Of a DNA stretch of 64,000 nucleotides, positions 27,483-38,952 are shown piece after piece. Below the pieces are notes generated by a model, which made no database searches, had not been told where the DNA came from, and saw only the letters and a program-made list of their open reading frames with translations. The DNA lies in assembly GCA_963691815.1 (NCBI GenBank), contig OY829661.1, positions 22,371,390-22,435,389 of the forward strand. Direction: 5' to 3'. Numbering within the stretch: the stretch's first letter is position 1; every line of letters starts with the position of its first letter. The position numbers and the translations under genes are program-made. Source of the stretch: Echiichthys vipera. Lineage: Eukaryota; Chordata; Actinopteri; Perciformes; Trachinidae.

Positions 27483-29535
27483 CAACACACACAAAAGCTC
27501 ACTACGTTGAGTAAAACTCTCTCAAGTATTAAAAAAAGTGTTTCCTGGTTGAATGTGTTCTTGCACATATTTCAAAAGTATATTTTTGTCACTCTGATTA
27601 AAGTGGAAACTGATAGACACGAATCTAATCCAAAGAAAGGAGTCGGAGAATCAGAAAGAATACCAGAAACAGAATTAGATGCTGCAGTTTGCGTCTTCCT
27701 TCACACCCTCACACTCCCATACAGGCATGCGAGCACACACCCACACACAGTTGCACGATCATTCTCAGACTTGGGTGGGTGTGACACAGCCACATGCAAC
27801 ACACTAACCCCATGTTTTCGCATGTAGTTCAGCAGAATCAAGGCGTCAAAAATGAAGTTATCCCTACTTTGCTCTGAGGAGAAATTGAGATCCCTGCCAC
27901 AGATAAGAGACATTTGCGTATCTCTGAATGGTTTGCTGCAATCGCACTCGCTCATTAACAGCTTCCTTCTGTTTTGGAGCTGAGAAGCAAAATTCACTCT
28001 GACAGCTGTTGTTAACAGGCAAAGTGATGCATGAGCGTGTTCAGATGCAAGTAATTTGTAAAAAGCTGACTTTCATTGCAACTAATGAGGAATGAAAACA
28101 CTTAATAGAGCTATTTTCTGGGTGTATTTCCTATTTTGTACCAGTAGAGGGAGCTGGTAGTGGGGCCAAGTAGCATCCAAACTCTACAAAATAGGTCAGA
28201 GAAGTCTTTCTCTCCCTCACACCTGACTGTACCATGCGCTCGCTTCCTCTTCACTACCTTTAAATCCAGGAACATAATAACACCCTTCCCTTTCTCTTTT
28301 CCTTTTTTACCCCCCAACACACCCTCACATTGACTTTACCAAGCACTTTGGGTATGCTCCACCTTTCCCTCCCTCCTCCCTTCTCTCACTCACTCACTCT
28401 CCCTTTTCCCCTTGCTCCACCTTCTCTTCCTCATGTCTCTCCTGCCGGCCCCTCCCGCCTTTATTGCACGGCTCAGCACTACTCCCAAACTTCAGCCATC
28501 ACAGAACTCTGACAAATATTCTACACCACGAAGCACTCTCAACTCGCTGCTTACTTTGCTACTACGTTAACCTTGAGCTTGTGAAGGATGCACAAGGCAG
28601 GATGGATGCATGTGTGTCTCCCTGTGTGTACTGTAAGTGTGTGTTTTCATCAGATGCAGATCAATATCACTGCAAGGTCACTTTAAAATTCAATTAATAA
28701 AAAAGTGAACATCCCACGAGCCCTTGCAACCCCTGGGGGGCAAAACCCAACACGACTCAATCCCAGGGCACACAAGTGAAGAAATAGAGGAGAGATATGG
28801 ATAATTTCATGTCTGTATTATTAAGCACAAAGCCTTGTTTGGAGATGGGTTTGTCTAGAATGAATGTCTCACCAATTCCATGATTTATTAACGGTCCCGA
28901 AGCAAGCCAGCAAAAGCATATTGTGTCTTGCGCCACCATCTGTGTGTATTTTTCTTTGTATGTGTTTGTGTGTGACCGAACGTGTGTTTATGTGTGCGGG
29001 TGCTTTTTCTGTCATGCGCAGTGCGTTTGGCTCATTAAGGTCAGGTAAGTGCGTACAATCTGACTGGTCCAGATCATAAAAATTAAGTTGCGAGTGTGAC
29101 GTTTTGCTGTGTGGAATAAGAAGTAATGGGCCACTCCATGCATCCACACAAGGGCCGCATTAAAATATGCATGTTGAGCCACCACTTCGTCTTAATATTT
29201 AAACCAGCCTGGAGGTGAGGCCCACTATAACACAGCCTGACAGACCGTGTGTACAAAACACTGGCTGTCTCCCATATAAACTCAGTGTGCGCGCACACAT
29301 GCAGCAGAGAAACAGAGAAACACACACACTAGAAAATAAACACAAGCTGGTTTAGATAGAGCCATAGATAAATCCATAAAATGTGCATCCCATATGGAAG
29401 GAATGCTTTTATTAGCTGAGGCTGAGCCACCGGGAAGGCTGGGAGGTCTGGGGAGCTGGACCACAGGGATGTGACTGGCGCTTGTTTGTAGCGAGGCGTG
29501 GATGTGGAGTGGCAGAGAGCGAGAATGTGACCCAC
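27483..29535. other. gene-free stretch
   Basis: A 106-codon frame at 27507-27827 and shorter ones lack domains. 28350-28450 is a pyrimidine-rich (CTCC) patch. A GTGTGCGCGCACACATG palindrome lies near 29285. Confidence 0.45.
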
Positions 29536-29625
29536 AGAGGCCCAGGTGATCCAGGCGTTAATTACCGTCTGCTAATTACGAGAGAGATGCATCATTAAGC
29601 AGTGTGAGCCACCGGAGGGCTTGAG
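29536..29625. promoter_or_regulatory. possible conserved non-coding element with paired TAATTA sites
   Basis: Contains GCGTTAATTACC (about 29556) and TGCTAATTACGA (about 29570) 13 bp apart, followed by ATGCATCATTAAG. Paired TAATTA sites are typical homeodomain targets. Function is inferred from motifs only. Confidence 0.22.
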
Positions 29626-31059
29626 GACTCCCTGTCTCTCCTCTACTGCTCTCCCCTTCTCTTTCTATCTTCCTGACCCCGATCTTCTGTCCCAATTAGC
29701 ACTGCCCTGCTCCCCCCCTTAACCTCCCCTCCCTCCTCCTCCCTCCCCTGTGTGTTTCCATCAACATTGCTCCAGCCGCTGTCTAAACACAGGCAGCGTT
29801 GGACGCACCGTAGGCTGTGGGCACGGCCCCTCCTCAAACACGCAGCCATTAGAGGAGACAGCGCTCAAGAGACAGCGTAGACACCTCTGTCTTCTTGCAC
29901 AATGACTAATGTGGCGTCACAAACTGTCAACCATGCCTCGCTGAGTCTTCTTTTCCATTCTCCCTCCCTCATTGTCTTGGATTTCTATCTGTAATATGAT
30001 CTGTCTGTTCCGACTCCCTCCTTCTACTATTCAAGTTTTTTTGTTTTTTTTGTTACACAGCACTTGAGTGATAACAAAGTGTGTGTTCTTGTGCTTCAAA
30101 CAACTCCGAAGTGCAGGCACTTTCAAAGAAGCATCTTCAGTTTGTTTGAGGATGAGGTGCAGTAAATGACAGGTTCGGTTGTTACGCAATTTTCCCTCAG
30201 TCCCCCGTCCCTCTCCTGTCCTCCGCCTCTCATCTTGCTTGAGGTACGTGTTCCCTCCCGGACCCCCTGGGGTTTAAAGGTAGGACAGGATCATCTGCCG
30301 AGGGGTCAATTTGGAACCTTCTGCCAGCCAGACCATCTGGAACCCCACTACCACTAGGTCTGGGCCGCGGCTCCGCCACCAGGAAGGCGGCGGGGAAATG
30401 TAGAGAAAAAAAAGATGCAGATGAGAGAGTGAAGCAGAAATGAGGGAGGGGGGATAATGAAGATGAGGCAGAGAGGAAAGTGAGAGAGAAGGATGGTAAT
30501 AGATGAGAACTGATGGAGATGAAGGGAAATTGGGAGGAACGAATTCTAAAACAAGGCTGAGATTAGACTTTGTTACGACGTGAAGATGATCTTTGACTAA
30601 GCACTGCAAATGATTTAGTGTGAATGTTTGTGAGTGTGATTCTGTGTAGCTCACCATTTAGGTCTCCATTATTTAGTGCTAATCTTTTTATCTTCAAGAA
30701 CAACTGGGAGGAGCAGACATATAGGAAACAAGCTGAAGTGATGGAGTGTGTATATAAAACATTTAATAACCTCAATATTACTCAACACAGGATTCTCTCG
30801 GATAAATCGACATTACTGTAAAGTTATCGTTATGCCAGCCTTCGTTACTGACAACATTTTACCTAAAGCTCATCAGCCATTACAAGTGCCACACTTTGAT
30901 CTTGCAGTCAAGAGTGAAAACTGTTGGTAAATTGACCCTAAATACATTGCATCCCCATTCACACAATTAGCATGTTTTAGCTTTTTTTGCGTAACTATTT
31001 GGTTAGGCTATGGTTTCAGTCAAAATGAGTATGTTTGTTAAAGAAAGTTACTAGAAGTA
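29626..31059. other. gene-free stretch
   Basis: Pyrimidine-rich patches around 29640-29760 and a purine-rich (GAGA/GATGA) patch at 30400-30540 generate biased frames such as 30274-30657 minus. No exon recognised. Confidence 0.45.
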
Positions 31060-31330
31060 CTGCCTTGCGGTTGTACGTTATGCCTCCACCAACCAGTCAA
31101 ACAGTTTACATCCAAACTGACGACAAATTGAAGACTTTAAAGGAATTTACAAATCGTGGATACTACGCAGACACCTTTAACACTGCAGCACAGAAGAGCT
31201 ATACAATCACCACAGTTTGAAGATTAGTGTCACCAATCAGGTAACTGACCAAACGCCTCGCCTTCTGTTCCTGAGTTATGGCATTGAATAATGGACAGAA
31301 ACATTAAGATGTCACAGTGAAGTTGACCTT
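31060..31330. repeat. teleost interspersed repeat, part 1
   Basis: GTTATGCCTCCACCAACCAG and later GATGTCACAGTGAAGTTGAC followed by CTTTGACCTTTTGAATAAAA match phrases of a widespread teleost repeat in which 'protein-like' GTGACCTTTGACC units recur. A further piece is at 31625-31725. Confidence 0.55.
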
Positions 31331-31554
31331 TGACCTTTTGAATAAAAAAATGTCCTCACTTCATCATTTTATCCTTTTACACATTTGTGGTCATAACTAG
31401 CGTAGGAATAGTTGAATTATGGCCAAAATTCAGCTATCAGTCTACTAGAAAACCCCTTTATCCGTGCACTTTGTCACCCGCTTGTTGATGATGTTGATGG
31501 TGAAGTTTGATTGCTGTTGTAAGTTATGTATCTATTTGTTGTATATACTTACAT

Positions 31555-31616
31555 GGATGGGATAGACTGTAAAATGAATTGCCCATTTGGGTTTTATAAA
31601 GTATACTGAATCTGAA
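31555..31616 (+). repeat. retroposon 3' tail (candidate)
   Basis: GAATTGCCCATTTGGGTTTT followed by ATAAAGTATACTGAATCTGA reads like the common LINE/SINE ending 'TTGCCCCTTGGGATTAATAAAGT(ATCTGA)n', here degraded. No body sequence is attached. Confidence 0.45.
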
Positions 31617-31624
31617 TTTTGTCA

Positions 31625-31725
31625 GTTTCCCTATACTACTTGAGTTTGTGCCTCATTTGAAGACTTTGACGATTCCTGAGATATTACGTTCACAAGAATG
31701 GGACATACGGACAACCGGAAAACCT
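31625..31725. repeat. teleost interspersed repeat, part 2
   Basis: GTGCCTCATTTGAAGACTTT, GATTCCTGAGATATTACGTT, CACAAGAATGGGACATACGG and ACAACCGGAAAACCTC follow the same teleost repeat as 31060-31330. The tail at 31555-31616 lies between the two parts, so it may have inserted into this repeat. Confidence 0.55.
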
Positions 31726-31737
31726 CTCATTGGTGGG

Positions 31738-31855
31738 AAGGAATAAAAAGCGTCCTGTCCAGGGTGTACCCCGCCTCACGCCCCATGTCAGCTCGGATAG
31801 GCTCCTTCCCCCCGCGACCCCGACAGGGACAATCGGTTGAAAATGAATGAATGAA
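31738..31855 (-). repeat. (CATC)-family teleost repeat, inverted fragment ending in (TGAA)n
   Basis: The reverse complement of CGTCCTGTCCAGGGTGTACC, CCGCCTCACGCCCCATGTCA and GACCCCGACAGGGACAATCG matches the first part of the repeat at 19903-20296, and it ends in a (TGAA)4 tract where the other copy has (CATC)n. It covers roughly the first third of the family. Confidence 0.75.
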
Positions 31856-32000
31856 TGTTGACTTTTGCTTTCACAAGGGACATGAACAGCAGTCAGCTGG
31901 GTTAAAGTCTTTGTTGTTAGACCACTCTGGCCACCACGACGTACTACCCACTCGGACATGGTCTAACAACCAGGAACATGTCCAGGCTCCTCACACACAC

Positions 32001-32029
32001 ACACACACATACACACACACACACACAGC
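32001..32029. repeat. short (CA)n tract
   Basis: About 29 bp of CA with one ACAT interruption. Confidence 0.9.
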
Positions 32030-33092
32030 TTAGCATTTGTGGTGAGCCGTCATACTATTTGCAGCTTCAGACATTCAAAACAGCTTCAAGAAGCTGAACT
32101 CTAATTTAATCAGAAAAATTACTCACTGACTTCATTAACATGCTAGTTTTGACAGGTTGTTATTCATTGGCGTTACATCTTTTTGTGTAAAAAAACAACA
32201 ACAAAAAACATCAAATCACCATGAAAATTGAAAAGCTTCCCAGAGATACATAACAGCACTTTGAGTGTGTGTGTGTGTGTCAATAAGATGCCAAAAATAA
32301 GATGAAGACTGGTAAACGCTATGAAAAGCTAAAACAAACTGCCACCAAAAAATCACTCACAATCACAATATGCAGTGAAAACTTATAGTTGAAAAAATGA
32401 CTCATGGACTTGTGTGGTGTCCATTTGTCACACTGAGGAGAGAAAGACTGAAACTGAGTGAAGAACAGACAGAAATAGAAGTGACCGTTGTCCCTATCAC
32501 AGCTGTGACTTCTGTCTGAGATGAGCCAAGGAGCTGTTGACTGTCTCGACACATACTCTCACTGATGCAGACTCTGTTGGAGATGTGAAGAGCTTAATTC
32601 ATACAATGAACTCCTGTATTTTGATGACTTGTCAGGTATTTTATTAGGTAAAATATGATCACGCTTAAACAAATATAAAGGAAACTAGAACGTGAATGTT
32701 TCCGAATGACATCTGTGCTGAATGCTTGCTAAATCTAACGCATGTTCCTCTCTCTATTTTGGCCTTTTGTCCACATTAATCTGGCGATTTTCACACCCAG
32801 AAATGTTTCAAATGTTCTCTAGTGTGAATAAATGCAGAATCCCGCCCACACATTTGATTGTAGACGAGAAAGAAAAGAGCTTTTGGAAAACGATGAGCCA
32901 CTTGCTCCTTGTTCAATGTTAGCACAACTTTGCTGGGAGATATAAAATAATTATGAGATGTTGCTGTCTTTTCCCATTTTTTTGTGCCTGGAGATGGATG
33001 GAGATCTTAAGGAAAATGATCCTTAGACATAATGTGAACAAATGTTTTTACACATAAACACTGTTTCCAGATTGGGCTTCGTGTCGTGTTTA
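32030..33092. other. gene-free stretch
   Basis: AT-rich unique sequence; small GT tract at 32265-32280. No exon recognised. Confidence 0.45.
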
Positions 33093-33911
33093 ATGCCGCT
33101 TTTCCATTGCATGGGACAGCGACCCGACTCGCTCTTTTTTGGTCTTCCATTAGCGAAAGCTGTGGCTAGTTTTTTTGGTACAAGCTCAGTCGAGGTTACA
33201 AAGGAGGGTGGAGTTAAAACATCTATAACAGGCAGATCCTAAGCAGTATTAAAGTGTCAGCACCACTTCTGTAGGAGTTTAAGCTTTTGCCTTCAGGACG
33301 CCGCTTCAAAGCTTGGTTAGGAAAACCAAAAGGTTACACGTCTCCTTCATTCCCTATGTCAATGATTTGCTTTACGGCAAATGGCAATGTGTCTGCATTT
33401 CTTGCACTTCCCACGCTATTTGCACATCTGCACATTTTGCACTGTTACATAAGCTTGTCAAAGATTCACCATCCCGAACTCTGTGGTTTTTGTTATGGTG
33501 ATTTTTACACTGTTTTTGAGTCAATGTTGTCTCTGAGGTTTGCTTTTATGTGAATGGGACAATGAGGAACCTTGGACCTTATACACTTGCACTGATTGCT
33601 CAGAGGGGAACCGTTACTAGTGTGACACGGGACATCCTGCACAAACCTGCCATTTTTAAATAGCCAAGCTACTGTCAATAGCGACCACAACTTTTTTTAT
33701 TCACTCGACTCAAATTTTTCAAAATGGCAGCCTGCAAAACAACTCTCCACCATACAATTGACAAGGTTGAAGACGCTGTCACAGCAGTTTCGTACAGTGT
33801 CGCTTTGGTGATCAGCTGAGAATCTTACCAACACTGAGACGGTACTTGCCGCAGTGGGAAAAAGTCGAGGAGAGTAGTGTAAGACTGTAAGATACAGTGG
33901 GAACACGGCAT
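33093..33911. mobile_element. MITE with ATGCCG termini, containing a LINE 3' end
   Basis: The left terminus ATGCCGCTTTTCCATTGCAT and the right terminus ACAGTGGGAACACGGCAT are inverted relatives (the complement of the right reads ATGCCGTGTTCCCACTGT). Following text (CGACCCGACTCGCTC, TCGAGGTTACAAAG on the left; ATTTTTAAATAGCCAAGC, GCAGTGGGAAAAAG on the right) fits a MITE widely seen in teleosts. About 350 bp in the middle (33245-33600) looks like a different element, so the MITE was probably interrupted. Confidence 0.6.
33245..33600 (+). pseudogene. 3' end of a LINE: C-terminus of the reverse-transcriptase ORF plus 3' UTR
   Basis: In the plus direction one frame reads LPSGRRFKA at 33287-33313. 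After a one-base shift the next frame reads VRKTKRLHVSFIPYVNDLL up to about 33375. The pattern LPSGRR(F/Y)...KT.R...SFIP...LL is the usual extreme C-terminus of the ORF2 protein in LINEs of the CR1/L2/Rex-like groups, just after the reverse transcriptase. It is followed by a sequence full of TTGCAC / TTTGCAC words (33400-33445), as in the 3' UTRs of these LINEs. The frame is broken, the polymerase domain is absent, and the piece is only the last few hundred bases, as expected from 5'-truncated insertion. The exact LINE clade is not resolved. Confidence 0.55.
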
Positions 33912-33964
33912 CAGATTGTGTTGGACAAGCTGTTTAGGGAAAGACAAAGCCCCTTTTTAAAGCT

Positions 33965-34258
33965 TTTAAAGAATAGTTTGGGGAAATATGCAAGTTTGCT
34001 TACTTGTCAAGACTTAGATGAGAGAAGTGATTCCTGTCTGTGTCGGTCTGCGTAATGGCGTCCTGAGCAGAGAATGAAGTCTCCATGTGTTGTGTGTTGT
34101 AATCTTAGTTTCTCTGTTTTTTTCTTTGTTGTTTGGCCCCTCGGTGTGAGCATGTTAGTGCATGTGGCCGTGAATTTCTTTTATTTCACATATTGGGGTG
34201 AGAGCTGTGTGGAGGCAATCCCAGCCCACTTTTTTTCAGTATTTCGGGTAGAGCACCT
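33965..34258 (+). repeat. degraded teleost repeat containing the partner of 11862-11927
   Basis: Starts with AATAGTTTGGGGAAATATGC, a phrase seen at the start of a common teleost repeat. 34049-34117 matches 11862-11927 in the same orientation. The two repeated pieces may belong to one family of which only this part is conserved between the copies. Confidence 0.5.
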
Positions 34259-35880
34259 TTAAATATTTATCGTCTGATGCACACAAAAAGTCTTTCAATG
34301 TTGCCCAAACTGTACAAGTAAAAAGTGTACACAGTGAAGGTTGATTTTACAAATCTGTGGTGCTGAGATATTTATTTTATTGATTCATGTAGGCGATGCC
34401 AAACTTTCAATGACAGTGACTTTTAGTAAAGGACAGAACAAACTCAGAGTTGTTTGTTTACCAGGGAACGAGTGAGGGGACCGGCGCGGCTGTGTGGGGA
34501 GCGGCAGGAGCAGCTGACCTGTTTGCATTTTACTGCCCATTTTTTTATTTTTAAATGAATGAGCATCATATCAAAATGCCACTTGCAAAACATTTTTTTT
34601 AAACGTCAAAGTAAACGAGCACGATGATGCAGATTTATCCTCACACAAAACAATTTTTCCCAAGATGTATAGGACTGGGTTGACAGATGCTATGCTAATG
34701 GTTGTTCTGTAAATCGCATGCTAATGCATAAATTAGACTCCAGCTTGTGTTGATCAGGCTGAATCCGGGCTACACAGGAGCGAGATGAGGAGTTGGTCTG
34801 TTCATGCTGCAGAGGCTCCCGTCAGCACAGGTCAGTCAAGGATGGCTCGATAGCAGGCTTAATATTGCAACAGAGAACATGAATAAAACAAACCTGATAC
34901 CGACAGTACCACTCCCTCCATCCATTACTTACAACAGCAGGATATCAGAGCAGTTCTCTGGCTTGGGAAACCAGACACCCTTACAGTTGGGGCACTTATT
35001 AGTCCCTGGAAGTTAGAATGCATGTCGTGTAAACACAGTGACTTAATGTAGATCTAACTTAAATGGAGCTGTCAATCAGTGGCAGTCCTTGACCCCGGGT
35101 TGGCTGATGAGGGTTCTCTTGAGGCCCGGGCTACCATAGCCATCCCGGGCTGGTTGGACAGTTGGCTGTCAGAGTTATGCTCATCAACAATTCAGCTCTA
35201 TTACAATCACAGAACAGCTGGAACATCAGGAGAATGACATTGACAGATTAATGTGCGGAGGAGAACATCTATAAGTAGCCGCAATTACATTCAGATCAAC
35301 TGTCAAAACAGTCAGAAGAGTCAGAAGAGAGACGAGGAGGCTTGCAATTCTCAAAGAGCTTGATCAGTGATTTTGATCGTACTGTATCATACTCTGTGTC
35401 GTGTGTGGGAAGATGGGTGGGAGAGCACTCACAAGGCCTGATGATATTTAAATGTTGACAGCATGCCTAGCACCCGTGTCCTCCGTCACTCTGTCTTCAT
35501 CTCACTCCTCCAAACACGCTGCATGAAATCAACGTGCATCAAGCCTACTCATGCTAAATGACACAACTGTGCACCGGCATTAAAATGTGTGTAATTTAAT
35601 TCTTTGGGAAATGCTCTCATTTGTGTAATTACAGTGTTCATCAGTACTCTATAATCACATTTTACTGGGGTGTAAAGAAGCGGCTGAATAATTGATCCTT
35701 AATGAACCCGGAGCTACTTTTTAATAAATAGATACGCAGACAGTTTCAGCTCCATTACGACTGAAATCCCTAACCAGAATAATTTTATTAAGCCATTATG
35801 TCACAGTCTATCCCCCATACTTGTCCTCTCACCTGACTCACTTCCTTTCAATATGCAACTCCCCTTGTCACCGATGTCCT

Positions 35881-35884
<4 letters not shown>
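34259..35884. other. repeat-poor stretch, possible regulatory DNA
   Basis: No exon. Two exact ATGCTAAT octamers lie at 34692-34699 and 34718-34725, 26 bp apart; this is a POU-type site variant. Further on, GACATTGACAGATTAATG (about 35236) and 35600-35800 (TAATTGATCCTTAATGAACC-like, AATAATTTTATTAAGCC) carry TGACAG and TAAT words and show no repeat. This resembles a conserved non-coding cluster, but conservation was not tested. Confidence 0.25.

Positions 35885-35932
<48 letters not shown>
35885..35932. repeat. (GT)n microsatellite, 48 bp
   Basis: Perfect GT array. Confidence 0.97.
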
Positions 35933-35934
<2 letters not shown>

Positions 35935-36860
35935 TGAGGTGTCAGCATTTTATCAGGAATCGTTCAGCTGATGGCCTGTCACCCAACCTTAAGGACGCGG
36001 CGAGGAGAGGCGAGGCTCACCTTTGCCACGGCTGACATTTTAATTTGTCACCATTGGCCGTCCTGTTTCCGTCAATAATACATCAATGCATCAGAACAAA
36101 CGCCGCGGGACACAAGGGGATTTCTGGATTCGATATTATTGATACACAACCACTGATTAAGGCTTCGCTGCTGCAGCTGCAGAGGTTTGCCACTATATGC
36201 GTGTCAGGAGGGGAGAGAAGAATGGGAAGTGTGAGATGACAACAGATCCCACTCGAGGAGATAATAGAAAGGTCAAATCTTCAAACATATAAATCTCCAT
36301 TAAAGAACGGGCATGTGAGGTCATTAAGAGGCCAGCGCGAGACTTACAACAGTTTCCCAAAGCAATGCTTCATTCTAGTGGATCATTTTTATATTTCAGC
36401 ATGCGCTTCCATATTCATGGACAGCCAGTGCAGCAAATCTTCACCGCAGTCACTCACCTTCAAGCATTAACGACAAAAAGGCAAATAATTTACTCTGATG
36501 ACATGAATGAATATTTCTGTCTTCTGAGATTAAGTTTCCAAATCACTTATATTTGCTGTTACAAAAACCACTAAAACACCCGTTTGCACAGGAGCATGTT
36601 TTGTTCACTTGGCACCAAGAATTCAAGTAGATATTACATTATGACAATAATGTTCACCATCCTCTTCTTAGCACTAAACGTAGAATCAAGACTTGTTTTG
36701 TTTCTGGTTAGCGGCCTTTACTTCTTCTACTCTGTTTGCTGGCGGATTACATCCATGTGAAGCCCGTAGCACCAACTTCTTTCACTTAAAGTTCACTCGA
36801 TAATTGGAAGGAAACAGGACTAATGAGTTGCTTAATCTATTAGTTCATTTTCATAACTGG
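35933..36860. other. repeat-poor stretch, possible regulatory DNA
   Basis: 36020-36240 is GC-balanced, repeat-free and contains TTTTAATTTGTCACCATTGG, AATAATACATCAATGCATCA and a CTGCTGCAGCTGCAG palindrome-like E-box cluster. The 64-codon frame over it shows no domain. No exon recognised elsewhere in the segment. Confidence 0.25.
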
Positions 36861-36864
36861 TTAA

Positions 36865-37468
36865 AGTGTAATTCCAGCGCAAAATCATCCCATGGTCTTT
36901 TTCGGCACTCATATCAAATAAGCCACTGACAGTTTTTTTCATGTAACAACTATCAACGGAGATATCCGGGAGGGTCGCTAACAGCCGGATGTGGCTAACA
37001 GCTTTTTTAACCACACCAGCAAAACACCAAACCTCTGCAGTAGCATGATAATAGTCCCTACACATAAAACAAAGCATCACTGGGCTCCTTCCCTTTGGAC
37101 TGGATTTGGTAATTGACTTGAATGGACTTTACTATGAGAGGAGCTGGTACCAGGGCCAGTAGGAAAGCCTTTCAAAACTTTTAATAAACTCTGGGTTCAC
37201 TAACTACGTTGTTGGTGTTCTGTTTTGTGTGTAGGGAAACTTATCATGCTACTGCAGAGGTTTGGTGTTATTTTGAGCATTATTGGTGGTCAAAAAAAAT
37301 GTTTTGTGATGCCCCGAGTTAATCAGTGTTAGCCATGTGCAGCTTTTAGCGACTTTCTCGGATTTCTCCACTAATAGTTGTTACACAAAAAAAACTGTCT
37401 TGATGGCTTGTTTAATGTATGTAAGTGCCAAAAAAGACTATGGGATGATTTTATGCCGGAATTACACT
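36865..37468. mobile_element. TTAA-flanked long-TIR element (Kolobok-like), copy 1, 604 bp
   Basis: Starts after TTAA (36861-36864) with AGTGTAATTCCAGCGCAAAA and ends with CCGGAATTACACT followed by GTAA (37469-37472), one mismatch from TTAA. The two arms are inverted repeats of over 200 bp: CATCCCATGGTCTTTTTCGG against AAAAAAGACTATGGGATGAT, and CCTCTGCAGTAGCATGATAA against CATGCTACTGCAGAGG. The centre holds GGAGCTGGTACCAGGGCCAG, a palindrome-like hinge. No transposase. TTAA target sites are used by piggyBac and Kolobok elements, and copy 2 carries a THAP domain, which Kolobok transposases also have, so Kolobok-like is the preferred reading. Confidence 0.75.
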
Positions 37469-37472
37469 GTAA

Positions 37473-38600
37473 TTATAATTTATCCAGTGAAAAAGACAAA
37501 TTGGAGTATTTGCTGATTTTCTCTGGTGATATCACTGTAAACTGGATGCGTTTGGGACAAAACAAGCAAGAAATTGCGATGGGCCTTTGTCACAAATTTC
37601 TGACATCTTATGAACAAAATCAATACATTAATGGACAGAGAAACAATGGTTAGTTGCATTGTGTAGTTTCCTAATGTGGTATCATGCCTACATTTTCTAT
37701 TGTTTACTTCTTAACTCCCTCAACATGCAAAACTCTATTTCAAATACTGATACACACACACACTAACACACACACGCACACACCTTTCCCCTGACTGGGA
37801 CGGTCATTAAGCCCTCACGGTGGCGTCCGTCAGTGAAGCCGAGACACCTCTCCCAGACGTCAATATAGGTTTGGCACACCTTGGCCCACAGTGCCCTCTG
37901 AGACCCCACCAGTGTCCTGCACGCGTCAGCAGAAACAGAAGCCACTGTGTCAGGCTGCTGTTCCCTCCATCGCTCTAAAGCCCTCCATCCATCCCTCGCT
38001 CCGTCCGGTCCCAGGGGCACCAGGTCAATCCTAATTGTATGCTAATCAGGGCATTGCACGCGTCTCTCTAACTGCTGACAATCGATGGGTGACATCAAGG
38101 TATTGTAGCCAATGCAAAAGAGAGCCTCCGGAGTAAACAAGGAGGACAGGATGTGGATGCAGAAGAAGTGCCTGTCAGTCTGAATGGCCTTCACTCTGTA
38201 TGCTATATTCACATTTTCACCACTTTCATTTTATGGATATACGTAAGGTTTTTTTTTTTTGGTTTGAACTTGCTGTGTTTTGCAGTGCTCAGCTCTTACT
38301 TTCAAAAGTAGTAACCAGACACCAGCTTTTGGTTGCTGAATTTTAAAATATAGTTGACATTTTTAGTTATATTTTGAGTAATTAAGATGCAGATTTCCAT
38401 TTAGATTTTTGTTCAGGTTCATCAACACACCAATGCATGTGCAGCATTGTCACATGCAGTTGTCTTGTCTTTGGTTGGTTTTGGTTTTGGACTATAAAAG
38501 CACTATTTAAACATTACTCATGTGTAAATCTATATATCTAGGGGTGCATATTTTACAGCTTGCTGTCCCTATATTTAAATATTAAAAAACGGTTGCCGCC
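37473..38600. other. gene-free stretch
   Basis: Short CA tract near 37753-37782. An ATGCTAAT octamer lies at 38039-38046. No exon recognised. Confidence 0.45.
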
Positions 38601-38601
38601 A

Positions 38602-38952
38602 TGGCCGGATTATGAGGCAATGGGCCCCTGGGCACAGACCTGTAAGACGCCCCCATCGTGGCATTTTGAGTGCCTTTGTAGCTCTTGTCTATTATTACAT
38701 CATTTTGAATCTCTCTGTGGTGGTTTAAGGTCTATTTATAATCATTTTGCATCTATTTTGTTGTTGTTTGACATCAATTTTTTAGTAATTGTGAGTACCT
38801 TTATAGTCCTTTCGGATTGTTTGTAGTCGTTTTGTGTATGTGTTTGGTCAGTTAGCATCTCTTTGAGATCAGCAACATTTCGTTAGTCAGGGCACCTAAT
38901 CCTATTTGGGGCCCTGGGCCTGTGCCCGGTAGGCCCATTCAGTAATCCATCC
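38602..38952. mobile_element. MITE with inverted GGGCCC-rich ends, ~350 bp
   Basis: The left end GGATTATGAGGCAATGGGCC, CCTGGGCACAG is mirrored at the right by GGGGCCCTGGGCCTGTGCCC, GGTAGGCCCATTCAGTAATCC. The interior is T-rich with recurring CATTTTG / AGTCGTTTTG words. It matches a MITE type I recall as abundant in teleosts; superfamily not proven. Confidence 0.65.
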
